Of a stretch of DNA of 64,000 nt, positions 45,897 through 54,831 are shown piece after piece (the stretch's first letter is position 1; each line of letters begins with the position of its first letter). Under the pieces are notes generated by a model. The model made no database searches. It was given only the letters and a program-made list of their open reading frames with translations, and had not been told where the DNA came from. The stretch is from Sphingomonas kyeonggiensis (GTDB taxonomy: Bacteria; Pseudomonadota; Alphaproteobacteria; Sphingomonadales; Sphingomonadaceae), in NCBI RefSeq assembly GCF_030812785.1, contig NZ_JAUSTJ010000001.1, positions 1,736,001 through 1,800,000 of the forward strand, written 5' to 3'. Position numbers and translations under genes: made by a program.

Positions 45897-47128
45897 ACGC
45901 GCTCACCTCGCGCGACGTGCTGCGCCCCGGCAAGAAGGGGATCGCCCGCTGGATCGGGGGGCGGGTGTTCGCGCTGATGCCCTATGCCTTCGCCTTTTTC
46001 CGGCGCTGGAAGCCGGTGGTGAAGTTCGGCGGCATGACGCTCACCTCGCGCTATGACGACGTCAAGGAAGTGTTCGGCACCGATCCGGTGTTCGGCACGC
46101 CCTACAAGGCCAAGCTCGACGTGATCATGGGCGGCGAGCCCTTCTTCCTCGGTATGGGCGACACGCCGCTCTACCACCGCGACACCGATGCAATGCGCAT
46201 GGTCGTGCTGCCGAAGGACCTGCCCGAACTGGGCCGGAAGGTCGAGGCGATGGCTGAGGCGATCGTTGCCGCCGCGCCCGGGCGGGTCGAGGTGGTGGAT
46301 ACGCTGGTGCGCCGCGTGACCTTCTCGGTGCTCGCCGATTACTTTGGCGTGCCCGAGCCCAAGGGCGGCGACCTGCGCGTATGGGGCACGCGGCTGTTCG
46401 AGTTCCAGTTCGCCGATCCCAAGGGCGATCCCGCGCTGCGCGCCGATGTCGACCAGATCGCGCCGGCACTCCGCGCGCATATCGATGCGGAGATCGCCGC
46501 GCGGAAGGCCACGCCCGGCCGCGACGACGTCCTGACGCGCTGTCTCGCCCTGCAGAAGAAGGGCGTGCCCGGCTTCTCGGATGTCGAGATCCGCACCAAT
46601 CTGATGGGCTTCATCGTCGGCGGGCCGCCCCAGCCGCCGATGGTCGTGCCCCAGGCGATGGAGCAGCTGCTCCGCCGGCCGAAGGAACTGGCTGCGGCCC
46701 AGGCGGCGGCGCGGGCAGGGGATGACGATCTGCTCTGGGGCTATGTGGTCGAGGCGATGCGCTTCGACCCGTTGGCGCCGGGCCTGCCGCGCAACGTGCT
46801 GGTCGATGGCGTGATCGCGCGCGGCACCGCGCACCAGGCCGAGGTCAAGGCCGGCGACACGGTGCTGGCCGCCTTCGCCTCGGCGATGATGGACCCGCGC
46901 CGGGTGACCGATCCCGCCCGCTTCGATCCGCACCGCCCGGCGAGCGATTACATCCATTTCGGATATAGTTTGCACCAGTGCTTCGGCCGCCACATCAACC
47001 GCGCGACGCTGCACCTGATGCTCAAGCCCTTGTTAAAGCGCGTAAATCTCCGCCGCGCGCCGGGTGGAGCCGGGCGGCTGGTCAAGAACGGCCCCTTCGC
47101 GGAGTCGCTGACAGTGGTGTTCGACTGA
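45893..47128 (+). CDS. Cytochrome P450 with altered I-helix
   Basis: This 411-residue P450 has the haem-thiolate motif FGYSLHQCFG (C363) and the ExxR pair EAMR (287-290). The I-helix, which normally carries (A/G)Gx(D/E)T for oxygen activation, reads GFIVGGPPQPP (239-249), with no acid-alcohol pair. This suggests use of peroxides or rearrangement of hydroperoxides rather than classical monooxygenation. It lies in the same operon as a DyP peroxidase and a membrane protein, overlapping the peroxidase stop by four bases. No ferredoxin or reductase gene is adjacent, consistent with a redox-partner-free enzyme. Confidence 0.92.
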   Translation: MNALTSRDVLRPGKKGIARWIGGRVFALMPYAFAFFRRWKPVVKFGGMTLTSRYDDVKEVFGTDPVFGTPYKAKLDVIMGGEPFFLGMGDTPLYHRDTDAMRMVVLPKDLPELGRKVEAMAEAIVAAAPGRVEVVDTLVRRVTFSVLADYFGVPEPKGGDLRVWGTRLFEFQFADPKGDPALRADVDQIAPALRAHIDAEIAARKATPGRDDVLTRCLALQKKGVPGFSDVEIRTNLMGFIVGGPPQPPMVVPQAMEQLLRRPKELAAAQAAARAGDDDLLWGYVVEAMRFDPLAPGLPRNVLVDGVIARGTAHQAEVKAGDTVLAAFASAMMDPRRVTDPARFDPHRPASDYIHFGYSLHQCFGRHINRATLHLMLKPLLKRVNLRRAPGGAGRLVKNGPFAESLTVVFD

Positions 47129-47136
47129 TCCGCAGT

Positions 47137-47197
47137 CCCTCTCCCGCTTTCGCGGGAGAGGGAGGGAGCCGCCAAAGGCGGCGGAAGGGTGAGGGCG
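47137..47197. repeat. Family B palindromic repeat (B4)
   Basis: The perfect hairpin CCCTCTCCCGCTTTCGCGGG closing with AGAGGG (47137-47162) is followed by AGGGAGCCGCC...GGCGG and GAAGGGTGAGGG units. It lies between convergent genes. Confidence 0.88.
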
Positions 47198-47198
47198 C

Positions 47199-48230
47199 TT
47201 ACCGGCGCTCGCTCGGCCCGCCGCGATAGCCGTTCTGGCGCTCGATCATCCAGCCGGGATATTCGGCCGGCAGCTTGCTGACTTCGTCGAGCCGGGCCAG
47301 CTCCTCGGGGGTGAACGCTACGTCCACCGCACCCAGATTGTCCGCCAGCTGGTCGGGGCGCTTGGCGCCCAGGATCACCGTGGAGACGCTCTTCTGATGC
47401 AGCAGCCAGGCCAGCGCGAGCTGCGCGACCGAGCGGCCCTTGGCCTCGGCCAGCGCGCGCAGCACGTCGATCACGGCATAGCCGCGGTCCTTGTTGACCG
47501 GCGGGAAGTCGAACGCGGCGCGGCGGCCCTCGCCTTCGCCCTCGCGGGTGTACTTGCCCGACAGGAAGCCGCCGGCGAGCGGGCTCCATACCATCAGGCC
47601 CACGCCTTCGCTGTCGAGCATCGGGATCACCTCCCGCTCCAGGTCGCGCCCGGCGAGGGTGTAATAGGCCTGGAGCGAGGCGATCGGGGCATAGTCCTTC
47701 GCGGCGGCGATGCCGACCGCCTTCATCACCTGCCACGCCGCCCAGTTGGACAGGCCGACATAGCGCACCACGCCCTTCCGGACGAGGCTGTCGAGCGCGT
47801 AGAGCGTCTCCTCGAACGGCGTCGCACTGTCGAAGCCGTGGATCTGGTACAGGTCGATAAAGTCGGTGCCGAGCCGCTCCAGGCTCTTCTCCACCTGCGC
47901 CAGGATATGCCCGCGCGATGCGCCGGCGCCGTTCGGGCCGGCGTGCATCCGGCCGAGCACCTTGGTCGCCACCACCACTTCGTCACGCGCCACGCCCAGA
48001 TTCTTGAGCGACTGGCCGATGATCTGTTCCGACCGGCCCTCCGAATACATGTTCGCGGTGTCGAAGAAATTGATCCCGGCATCGAGCGCGGCCTTCACGA
48101 GTGCATCGGCCTCTTCCTGCTGGAGCTGGCCGATCTTTCCCCAAAGCTCGCCTTCGCCGCCAAAGGTCATGGTGCCGAGGCAAAGTTCGGAGACGATCAG
48201 GCCGGTGCGGCCGAGCTGGTTGTAGCGCAT
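47199..48230 (-). CDS. Aldo/keto reductase
   Basis: This 343-residue NADPH-dependent aldo/keto reductase has a (beta/alpha)8 barrel with FDTANMYSEGRSE (Asp, Tyr), VVVATKVLG (Lys), LYQIHGFD (His) and the C-terminal VSTVILGAKRPDQLADNL cofactor loop. It reduces aldehydes or ketones; the group resembles YghZ/Tas-type enzymes, and the substrate cannot be told. The start at 48230 (MRYNQLGRTGL) is the usual family N terminus, although the frame stays open further upstream. Confidence 0.93.
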   Translation of the reverse strand: MRYNQLGRTGLIVSELCLGTMTFGGEGELWGKIGQLQQEEADALVKAALDAGINFFDTANMYSEGRSEQIIGQSLKNLGVARDEVVVATKVLGRMHAGPNGAGASRGHILAQVEKSLERLGTDFIDLYQIHGFDSATPFEETLYALDSLVRKGVVRYVGLSNWAAWQVMKAVGIAAAKDYAPIASLQAYYTLAGRDLEREVIPMLDSEGVGLMVWSPLAGGFLSGKYTREGEGEGRRAAFDFPPVNKDRGYAVIDVLRALAEAKGRSVAQLALAWLLHQKSVSTVILGAKRPDQLADNLGAVDVAFTPEELARLDEVSKLPAEYPGWMIERQNGYRGGPSERR

Positions 48231-48552
48231 GGGTACCTCTGGGAAGGGAGGGAGGAGAGGCCCGGCAAATGTGGTCCCCAGTGCGCCGCCGCAATGGCAA
48301 CGGAGCGCGAAATTTGCGCGGCGGTCGCCTGAGTCGAGCACCGGCAACGGTGTCAGCAAACTCATACAATAAGTTGCGGAGCCGCAATGTTCTAACACCG
48401 CGTGGTTAAGGCATTGCAATCACGTCGAACTTATTGAGTGCAAATGTATGAGTTGACAGCCGCGCCTGTCAGGCATAGCCAAATGTGACCGCTAACATCG
48501 TGCTGTGCGATGCGAGCTATGGCCCGGAAGAGGCCCTTACAGGAGGGGATTT
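48231..48552. other. Divergent intergenic region with candidate promoter/operator
   Basis: This 322-base non-coding stretch lies between the aldo/keto reductase and a sugar-type TonB receptor. An inverted repeat TGACAG-N6-CTGTCA (48454-48471) overlaps a TTGACA -35-like hexamer (48453-48458), with a weak TAGCCA at the -10 distance. An A/T-richer part (48360-48450) precedes it. AGGAGGGG lies just before the receptor start. No gene, repeat of family A/B or RNA motif is visible. Confidence 0.5.
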
Positions 48553-51500
48553 ATGCACGCCCGAGTTGCATCTCGTTCGGCTGCGCGCCGCATGGCAATC
48601 ATGGGGGCAGCGCTGCTTGCCGGCTCGGCCTGGCCCGCGCTTGCCCAGACGTCGACCACCGCTTCGGACACGCCCGCCCCGCAGGCGCAGAATGTGCCCG
48701 AGGAAGAGCAGTCGATCGTTGTCACCGGCTATCGCGCCTCGCTCGCCAGCTCGACCAATGCGAAGAAGAACTCGGTCGGCTTCACCGACTCGATCTTCGC
48801 CGAGGACATCGGCAAGTTCCCGGACACCAACATCGCGGAGAGCTTCAACCGCATTCCGGGCGTGACCATCGCCCGCGAAGTGACCGGCGAGGGCCTCAAC
48901 GTCACCATCCGCGGCCTCGGCACCAACTTCACCCGCGTGCTGCTGAACGGCGCACCGGTGGCGGTCGCCTCGACCGGCCGTACCGACTCGCAGAACACCA
49001 ACCGCGAAGTCGATCTCGACATGTTCCCGACCGAGCTGTTCACCTCGCTGGTGGTGAACAAGAGCGGCATCGCCGACCAGGTCGAGGGCGGCGCCGCCGG
49101 CACGGTCAACATGCGCAGCGCCCGGCCGTTCGATCGCGCGGGCACGCGCCTCACCTATGGCGCGCAACTGACCAAGAACACCAATTCGAAGGACTGGGGC
49201 TATCGCGGCTCGCTGCTCGGCAGCACCACGATGGGCGATTTCGGCATCCTGCTCGGCGTCGCCGGCGTCCACAACAAGGTGCGCAGCACCGGCTTCGAGA
49301 CGATCGGCTGGACCAACCCGAACCTGTCCGCGGCGCAGTGCGGCGCCGCCAGCGGCTGCAACCCCACCGGGGGCGGCAACTGGACGATCCCGGGCACCGT
49401 GCCGGCCAATGCCGGCAACGGCCTCGTCACCGGCACGACGATCGACCAGGCCTTTCTGCTCGCCCGCAATCCGGGTGCCTCGATCTCGCAGCTCGACAAT
49501 GGCATCATCCCGCGTCTCGGCCGCCCGATGTTCGAGCAGGGCACCAAGGACCGCATCAACGCGATCGCCAGCCTCGAATACAAGGGCGACAGCTTCCACG
49601 CCTATGTCGACGGCATGTTCGGGTGGAAGGACAACCAGCTCGAGCGTGTCGACATGAACTGGGTCGGCCGCAACGGCGCGGCGATTCCGCTCAACACCCA
49701 ATATGACCGCTCGGACTGCACCGCCGGCTGCGTGGTGACCAAGGGCACCTATGCCAACGCCCAGTGGTTCCTCGAATATCGCCCGTTCATCGAGAAGACC
49801 AAGTTCTGGGGCGTCAATCCCGGCTTCGACTGGCAGCTTGCCGACAAGCTGAAGGTCGATGTCGCGGCCAACTACACCTGGTCGAGCTTCCACCGCGAAT
49901 CGCCGAGCGTCGTGGTGCTGACCGCGCCCAATTCGGGCGTGACGGTGAACTATGACAACACCGGCGGCGACGTCCCGTCGATCACCACCAATATCGACCT
50001 CAACAACCCCGCCAACTTCGCCTGGCCGGGTGGGCGCGTGAACATCCAGGACGAGAAGCGCGAGACCGAGACCAAGGGCATCCGCGGCAACCTGACCTGG
50101 GGCGACAACAGCTTCAACATCAAGGTCGGCGCTGCCTGGGACGACACGTCGCGGCGGATCAACGCGTACGACAATAGCCAGGCCTGGCAGAATGCGGTTT
50201 GCGGCAACGCGCCGAGCGTGTTCCTGCCTTCGCCGAACACCCAGCCGCCGTGCAACGGCCTGGTCCAGCCCGGCGCGGCACCGGCAGGCTATCCGAGCTA
50301 CCCGGCCTATGGCACCGGCTATTCGAGCGGTGCGACCGGCCCCGTCACCTATGGCGGCTCGCTGATCTCCAACGCCCAGCTCGCCAGCCTGCTGCGCCCG
50401 ACCTCGGCCGGCTTCGTCACGGTCGACTGGAACGCGTTCAAGGCGGCCTCTAACTATGACGCGTTCCACAACGCCGCGCCCGAGGCCGGCTCGTCGAACA
50501 CCGGCGCCAGCGGCGGCTATGTCCGCGAGAAGGTGATCGGCGCCTATGCCGAGGTGAATGGCGACCTGCAGATCGGCGACAACAACCACCTGAACTACAA
50601 TGCCGGCGTCCGCTATGTCCGCACCGACCAGACGATCGGCGGTCGCGTCTCGATCAGCGACCCGCGCAATTCGCAGGATCCGGACGGCGCGGGCCCGCTG
50701 CCCAATGCCTGCCCGGGCACCGGCAATCCGCGCGACGGCAGCTGCTATCCGAACATCACCAACTTCGTTTACACCGACTCGCGCTACGAGAACTGGCTGC
50801 CGTCGGTGAGCGGCGCCTTCCATATCGGGGATGCGGCGGTGGTCCGCGCCGCGGTCTCGCGGACGATGACCCGGCCCAATCCGAACACGATGCTGCCGGG
50901 CCTCAACTTCTCGACGCCCTCGGCCGATGTCGGCTCGGTCGGCAACCCGTCGCTCGATCCCTATCTGTCGACCAATATCGACCTTGGCTTCGAATATTAT
51001 ACCGGCAAGGAAGGCTATGTCGGCTTCACTGCCTTCCGCAAGGCGGTGACCGGCTTCACCACCACCGGTACGGTGACGGTGCCATTTACGGCACTGGCCG
51101 CCTACGGCGTCACCTATGATACGCTGACGCCCACCCAGCAGATCGCGATCAATTCGCGTGGCGGCCCGAACAGCGCCACTGTCGTGCTCAACCAGCAAGT
51201 CAACGCGACTGGCACGCTCAAGGTCAACGGCCTCGAAGTGAACTGGGTGCAGCCGCTCGACTTCCTGCTCGGCAAGATCGGCCTCAACGGCTTCGGCTTC
51301 AACGCCAACCTGACGCTGATCGACCAGACCGGTTCGGGCGCTGCCCCGGCGGTCGCCGTGGGCGTGTCGCCGGTGACTTACAACATCAGCGGCTATTACG
51401 AGAAGGGTGGCATCAATGTCCGCCTGTCGACCACCTTCCAGCGTGGCTCGGTCTCGTCGGATGCGAACCAGAACGGCATCGCACTCGCCCGGCTCTATTC

Positions 51501-51702
51501 GAACGACTATCAGCAGTTCGACATGTCGGCGAGCGTCGACTTCGCCGAGGTGTTCGACCTGAAATGGGCGCCGGAACTCACCCTCGACGTGATCAACCTC
51601 ACCAAGGAAAAGCAGCGCAGCTACTTCCAGTTCGATAATGCCGCCTTCACGCTCTACGATCCGGGCCGCCAGGTCATGATCGGGCTGCGGGGCCGCTTCT
51701 GA
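48553..51702 (+). CDS. TonB-dependent receptor (sugar-type)
   Basis: This 1049-residue outer-membrane receptor has a signal peptide (about 1-31, ALAQ), TonB box EEQSIVVTGYRAS and a plug with FAEDIGKFPDTNIAESFNRI, the form seen in Caulobacter/sphingomonad/Xanthomonas carbohydrate receptors such as MalA. Its large barrel ends GLRGRF. The start at 48553 follows AGGAGGGG. A fructokinase gene follows after a terminator, which supports uptake of a fructose-containing or other sugar. The very long antisense reading frame across this gene is a codon-bias shadow. Confidence 0.94.
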   Translation: MHARVASRSAARRMAIMGAALLAGSAWPALAQTSTTASDTPAPQAQNVPEEEQSIVVTGYRASLASSTNAKKNSVGFTDSIFAEDIGKFPDTNIAESFNRIPGVTIAREVTGEGLNVTIRGLGTNFTRVLLNGAPVAVASTGRTDSQNTNREVDLDMFPTELFTSLVVNKSGIADQVEGGAAGTVNMRSARPFDRAGTRLTYGAQLTKNTNSKDWGYRGSLLGSTTMGDFGILLGVAGVHNKVRSTGFETIGWTNPNLSAAQCGAASGCNPTGGGNWTIPGTVPANAGNGLVTGTTIDQAFLLARNPGASISQLDNGIIPRLGRPMFEQGTKDRINAIASLEYKGDSFHAYVDGMFGWKDNQLERVDMNWVGRNGAAIPLNTQYDRSDCTAGCVVTKGTYANAQWFLEYRPFIEKTKFWGVNPGFDWQLADKLKVDVAANYTWSSFHRESPSVVVLTAPNSGVTVNYDNTGGDVPSITTNIDLNNPANFAWPGGRVNIQDEKRETETKGIRGNLTWGDNSFNIKVGAAWDDTSRRINAYDNSQAWQNAVCGNAPSVFLPSPNTQPPCNGLVQPGAAPAGYPSYPAYGTGYSSGATGPVTYGGSLISNAQLASLLRPTSAGFVTVDWNAFKAASNYDAFHNAAPEAGSSNTGASGGYVREKVIGAYAEVNGDLQIGDNNHLNYNAGVRYVRTDQTIGGRVSISDPRNSQDPDGAGPLPNACPGTGNPRDGSCYPNITNFVYTDSRYENWLPSVSGAFHIGDAAVVRAAVSRTMTRPNPNTMLPGLNFSTPSADVGSVGNPSLDPYLSTNIDLGFEYYTGKEGYVGFTAFRKAVTGFTTTGTVTVPFTALAAYGVTYDTLTPTQQIAINSRGGPNSATVVLNQQVNATGTLKVNGLEVNWVQPLDFLLGKIGLNGFGFNANLTLIDQTGSGAAPAVAVGVSPVTYNISGYYEKGGINVRLSTTFQRGSVSSDANQNGIALARLYSNDYQQFDMSASVDFAEVFDLKWAPELTLDVINLTKEKQRSYFQFDNAAFTLYDPGRQVMIGLRGRF

Positions 51703-51723
51703 TCGGGTCGCAAAGGGGGAGTG

Positions 51724-51806
51724 GCGGCCGGGCCTTTCAACCGGCCGCCGCTGCCCAACCCATCCTCCATGGTGATCTGGCCGCCTTCGGGCGGCCTCTT
51801 TTTTCT
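51724..51806 (+). terminator. Terminator after the TonB receptor gene
   Basis: Two hairpins are present: GCGGCCGG / CCGGCCGC (51724-51748) and GGCCGCC-TTCG-GGCGGCC (51779-51796) followed by TCTTTTTTCT. The second is a textbook intrinsic terminator with an extra-stable tetraloop. Confidence 0.9.
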
Positions 51807-51848
51807 CCGGCGCTTTCTTGCCGGCCTTAACCACGCTAGCGAAACCGC

Positions 51849-52730
51849 ATGACGCAGGAAAAACTGATCGCCGGGCTCGAACTCGGTGGCACGAAATGCG
51901 TGGCGCTCCTTGCCACAGGACCCGATGATGTGCGCGATCGGGTGACGGTGCCGACCACGGACCCGGGCGCCACGCTGGCGGGGATCGAGGCGGTGCTCGA
52001 TCGCTGGGGATTCGACGCGATCGGCGTGGCGAGCTTCGGTCCGGTCGGCCTCGATCCTGCGCGCAGCGACTATGGTTCGATCACCGCGACGACCAAGCCG
52101 GGCTGGACCGGCACCGATCTCGTCCATCGGCTCGAGGTGCGCTACGGCAAGCCGATCGGCTTCCAGACCGACGTCAATGGCGCTGCGCTTGCCGAAGGGC
52201 GCTGGGGCGCCGCGCAGGGCATGTCGTCGCATGCCTATATCACGATCGGCACTGGCGTCGGCGTCGGGTTGGTCACCGGTGGCAGGCCGGTGATGGGCTG
52301 GGCGCATGGCGAGGCGGGGCATATGCGCCTGCCGCGTGCGCCGGGCGACAGCTATGCCGGCTGGTGCCGCTTCCACGGCGATTGCCTGGAAGGGCTGATC
52401 TCCGGCCCCGCGCTCGCCCAGCGCTTCGGCGTGCCGGGCGACCAGTTGCCCGATGACGGGCCCGAATGGGACCTGTTCGTCCATGATCTCGTGGGCATGC
52501 TCCACAATCTCGTCGTCACCGCGGCGCCTGAACGCATCGCCATCGGCGGCGGCGTGGTGGCGGCCCGCGACACGCTCTTCCCGCGCATCCGCACCCGGCT
52601 GGTTAAGAGCCTGGGCGGCTATGGTGCGCTTGCCGAATGGGCGGAGGCCATCGACATGCGGGTCGGCGCGCCCGGGCTGGGGACGATGGCCGGGCCACTC
52701 GGCGGGATCGCGGTGGGGCTGGGGGCGTAA
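51849..52730 (+). CDS. ROK-family fructokinase-like sugar kinase
   Basis: This 293-residue ROK kinase phosphorylates a hexose, most probably fructose. It has the ATP-binding ELGGTKC near the N terminus, the catalytic region TDVNGAALAEGRWGAA, IGTGVGVGLV, and the ROK zinc site with GEAGHMRLPR followed by CRFHGDCLEG. This arrangement (H...C.FH..C) matches ScrK/YdhR-type fructokinases. It follows the TonB receptor on the same strand but after a strong terminator, so it probably has its own promoter. Confidence 0.9.
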   Translation: MTQEKLIAGLELGGTKCVALLATGPDDVRDRVTVPTTDPGATLAGIEAVLDRWGFDAIGVASFGPVGLDPARSDYGSITATTKPGWTGTDLVHRLEVRYGKPIGFQTDVNGAALAEGRWGAAQGMSSHAYITIGTGVGVGLVTGGRPVMGWAHGEAGHMRLPRAPGDSYAGWCRFHGDCLEGLISGPALAQRFGVPGDQLPDDGPEWDLFVHDLVGMLHNLVVTAAPERIAIGGGVVAARDTLFPRIRTRLVKSLGGYGALAEWAEAIDMRVGAPGLGTMAGPLGGIAVGLGA

Positions 52731-52745
52731 CCCCCCAATATAATC

Positions 52746-52829
52746 CGTCATCCCCGCGCAGGCGGGGATCCAGGGTTTCTCTGCCGCATCGCTTCTTGGC
52801 TCTGGATCCCCGCCTGCGCGGGGATGACG
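52746..52829. repeat. Family A palindromic repeat (A12)
   Basis: The arms CGTCATCCCCGCGCAGGCGG and CCGCCTGCGCGGGGATGACG have compensatory changes (GCAGG/CCTGC) compared with other copies, which argues that the hairpin is maintained. Inner GGATCCAGGGTTTCTCTGCC is shared with A6. It lies between convergent genes. Confidence 0.9.
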
Positions 52830-52854
52830 ATGATTTGAATCAGCGTGGCTGGCC

Positions 52855-53478
52855 TCAAATCACGTCCATCTCGGAATTATAGTGGTGCCACGCGAACACC
52901 GCCGCCGCGCCGCGGTGGGGGCGCCAGGCCTCGGCGATCTCGCGGGTCAGCTTCTCGCTGGGCCGCTCGGCATGGCCCATGATCCGGCCAACCTCGATCT
53001 GCACCGCCAGGTCGCCCGCCGGCCAGATATCGGGGCGCCCCTCGGCGAACAGCAGATAGACCTCGGCGGACCAGCGGCCGATGCCCTTGATCCGCACCAG
53101 CTGGGCGATCGCTGCCTCGTCGTCCTGGGGCAGGGCAGCCAGGTCGAGCCTGCCGCTGGTCACTTCCTCGGCCAGGCTATGGGCATAGGCGGCCTTCTGG
53201 CGCGACAGCCCGGCGGCGCGCAGCTCGTCTAGAGTGGCCCGCGCGACATTGCCCGGATCGGTCAGCGCGCCCAGTTGCGCGGCCATCTTGTTCCAGATCG
53301 ACTGCGCCGCGGCGACGCTCACCTGCTGCCCGACGATGGTGCGCAGCAGCGTCTCATAGCCGCGGTCGCGGATGCGGGGCGGGGGATAGCCGACGCGCCC
53401 GATCGCTGCCGCGATCAGCGGCTCGCGCGCTGCGAGTGCGTCGAGCGACGCCCGGAGCTGCTCCGCGCTCAGGCCCAT
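52855..53478 (-). CDS. DNA-3-methyladenine glycosylase II (AlkA-type)
   Basis: This 207-residue helix-hairpin-helix DNA glycosylase removes alkylated bases. It has IVGQQVSVAAAQSIW, the HhH motif VRIKGIGRWSAEVYLLF and the catalytic aspartate in WPAGDLAVQ. It is shorter than E. coli AlkA because the N-terminal beta domain is missing, as in many alphaproteobacterial homologues. The start at 53478 (MGLSAEQL) is preferred over the long in-frame extension, which runs through the ferredoxin gene on the other strand. Confidence 0.93.
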   Translation of the reverse strand: MGLSAEQLRASLDALAAREPLIAAAIGRVGYPPPRIRDRGYETLLRTIVGQQVSVAAAQSIWNKMAAQLGALTDPGNVARATLDELRAAGLSRQKAAYAHSLAEEVTSGRLDLAALPQDDEAAIAQLVRIKGIGRWSAEVYLLFAEGRPDIWPAGDLAVQIEVGRIMGHAERPSEKLTREIAEAWRPHRGAAAVFAWHHYNSEMDVI

Positions 53479-53541
53479 GGGGCACCGCCTTGCGAAGCGC
53501 CGCGTTCGGCGGCATGGACGGGGCCATAGAAGGAGAACGTC

Positions 53542-53859
53542 ATGCCCAAGCTTATCGTCGTGACCAGGAGTGGTGAAGAGCGCGAGGTCATGGGCGAGGC
53601 GGGCCTTAGCGTGATGGAAGTGATCCGCGAGAGCGGCTTCGACGAGCTGCTCGCGCTGTGTGGCGGCTGCTGCTCGTGCGCGACCTGCCACGTCCATGTC
53701 GATCCGGAATTTGCGGCCAAACTGCCGAAGATGAGCATGGACGAGGACGATCTGCTCGACAGCGCCGGAGACCGCGACGAATATTCGCGCCTGTCGTGCC
53801 AGATCCCGTTCGGCCCGGACCTCGACGGCCTGCGGGTAAGGATCGCGGAAGAGGATTGA
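53542..53859 (+). CDS. Adrenodoxin-type [2Fe-2S] ferredoxin
   Basis: This 105-residue ferredoxin has cluster ligands C40-x5-C46-x2-C49 and C86 (SRLSCQIPFG), typical of vertebrate/bacterial adrenodoxin-type electron carriers that serve P450s and Fe-S assembly. It has AGGAG before the start and stands alone, with the glycosylase gene divergent. It could deliver electrons to an oxygenase elsewhere in the genome. There is no reductase gene in the window that is obviously its partner. Confidence 0.94.
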   Translation: MPKLIVVTRSGEEREVMGEAGLSVMEVIRESGFDELLALCGGCCSCATCHVHVDPEFAAKLPKMSMDEDDLLDSAGDRDEYSRLSCQIPFGPDLDGLRVRIAEED

Positions 53860-53867
53860 TTGAATAA

Positions 53868-54048
53868 CCCTCTCCCGCTTTTGCGGGAGAGGGTGGCCGC
53901 GCGAAGCGCAGGCCGGGTGAGGGGCTGAGCGAGAGGCAAGCGCTCCGGTCGCCTTGCGTGCCCTCACCCTTCCGCCGCTTCGCGGCTCCCTCCCTCACCC
54001 TTCCGCCGCTTCGCGGCTCCCTCCCTCTCCCGCAAAAGCGGGAGAGGG
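53868..54048. repeat. Composite family B repeat (B5)
   Basis: The outer arms CCCTCTCCCGCTTTTGCGGG and CCCGCAAAAGCGGGAGAGGG lie at the two ends. The middle holds two tandem copies of CCTCACCCTTCCGCCGCTTC followed by GCGGCTCCCTC. It is the longest B element and fills the gap between convergent genes. Confidence 0.88.
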
Positions 54049-54055
54049 ATAGAAG

Positions 54056-54814
54056 TTACTGCACCGCCCGCACCCGGATCGAGGCCATCGGCGCATCGTC
54101 GGTGTTGGTGTCGGTCTTCCAGGTGACGACCTTATCCTTGCCAACGGTCACCGCGCCGGCCTCGTTGTTCTGGCTCACCAGCTCGGCATCGGTGGTCAGC
54201 ACGAAGGTGCCTTCCAGCCGGGAAAAGGCCTGGCCCATGTCGCCCAGGCCCGCGCCCAGCGCGCTCATGTCGCCCATGCCATTGCCCTTGCCGCCTTCGC
54301 GGACATAGCCCGGCGCCTTGATGCGGATCAGGTCCTTGCCGCGCAGCTCCACCGCGATCCACGGCATCACCATCTGGTTGTCGAGATTGTACGGATAGAC
54401 GAAGCCGTGATCGAGCGTGCCGGAGATCTGGTAGTCGACCCAGAACAGCCCGTCGCCGCGATATTCGACGCTGCGATAGCCGGCCTCCTTGGCGATCTCG
54501 ACCGCGAGCTTGCGGAAATTCTCGTCCTGCTTGGCCTTTTCCTCGGGCGTCAGGGTGAAGTCCGGCTCCTTCTCGGGCGTCTTGCCCTTCTTGCCGGACT
54601 TCTCCTTGGCCGCGTCCGCCATGCCCTCCTGCATCGCCTTGCCCATGAAGCCCTGCAGGTCGACTGCCATCACCTCGCCCTTGTAGGAGAAGGTGAAGGT
54701 GCGGTCGGCATGGATGGTCAGCGCCGATTCGAACTTGCCCGGCACGAACAGGCAGCTGGCCAGCACCAGCGGTGCGGCCAGCGCGAACAGGGCGGCCTTC
54801 AGACGATGCAGCAT
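54056..54814 (-). CDS. Hypothetical lipoprotein
   Basis: This 252-residue exported protein of unknown function has a signal peptide ending in the lipobox LASC (C21). A lysine/glutamate-rich stretch (about 70-110, AAKEKSGKKGKTPEKEPD) separates two beta-rich parts, with WVDYQISGTLDHGF in the second. It lies 17 bases upstream of nothing conserved: the rRNA methyltransferase gene precedes it on the same strand and probably shares its transcript. The pattern is common in sphingomonads, but no family name can be given with certainty. Confidence 0.8.
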   Translation of the reverse strand: MLHRLKAALFALAAPLVLASCLFVPGKFESALTIHADRTFTFSYKGEVMAVDLQGFMGKAMQEGMADAAKEKSGKKGKTPEKEPDFTLTPEEKAKQDENFRKLAVEIAKEAGYRSVEYRGDGLFWVDYQISGTLDHGFVYPYNLDNQMVMPWIAVELRGKDLIRIKAPGYVREGGKGNGMGDMSALGAGLGDMGQAFSRLEGTFVLTTDAELVSQNNEAGAVTVGKDKVVTWKTDTNTDDAPMASIRVRAVQ

Positions 54815-54831
54815 GGAATCCCCCTTGGCGT

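Noticed and set aside
48517..51834. A 1105-residue open frame on the minus strand opposite the TonB receptor gene
   Set aside because: It mirrors the codon pattern of the receptor gene, has an arginine/valine/aspartate-rich composition without domains, and runs through the receptor terminator. It is a GC-bias shadow.
53868..54048. Tandem repeated units that could suggest a CRISPR array
   Set aside because: Only two tandem copies exist, with no spacers of regular length. The units belong to a palindromic element also present elsewhere, and no cas genes are in the window.
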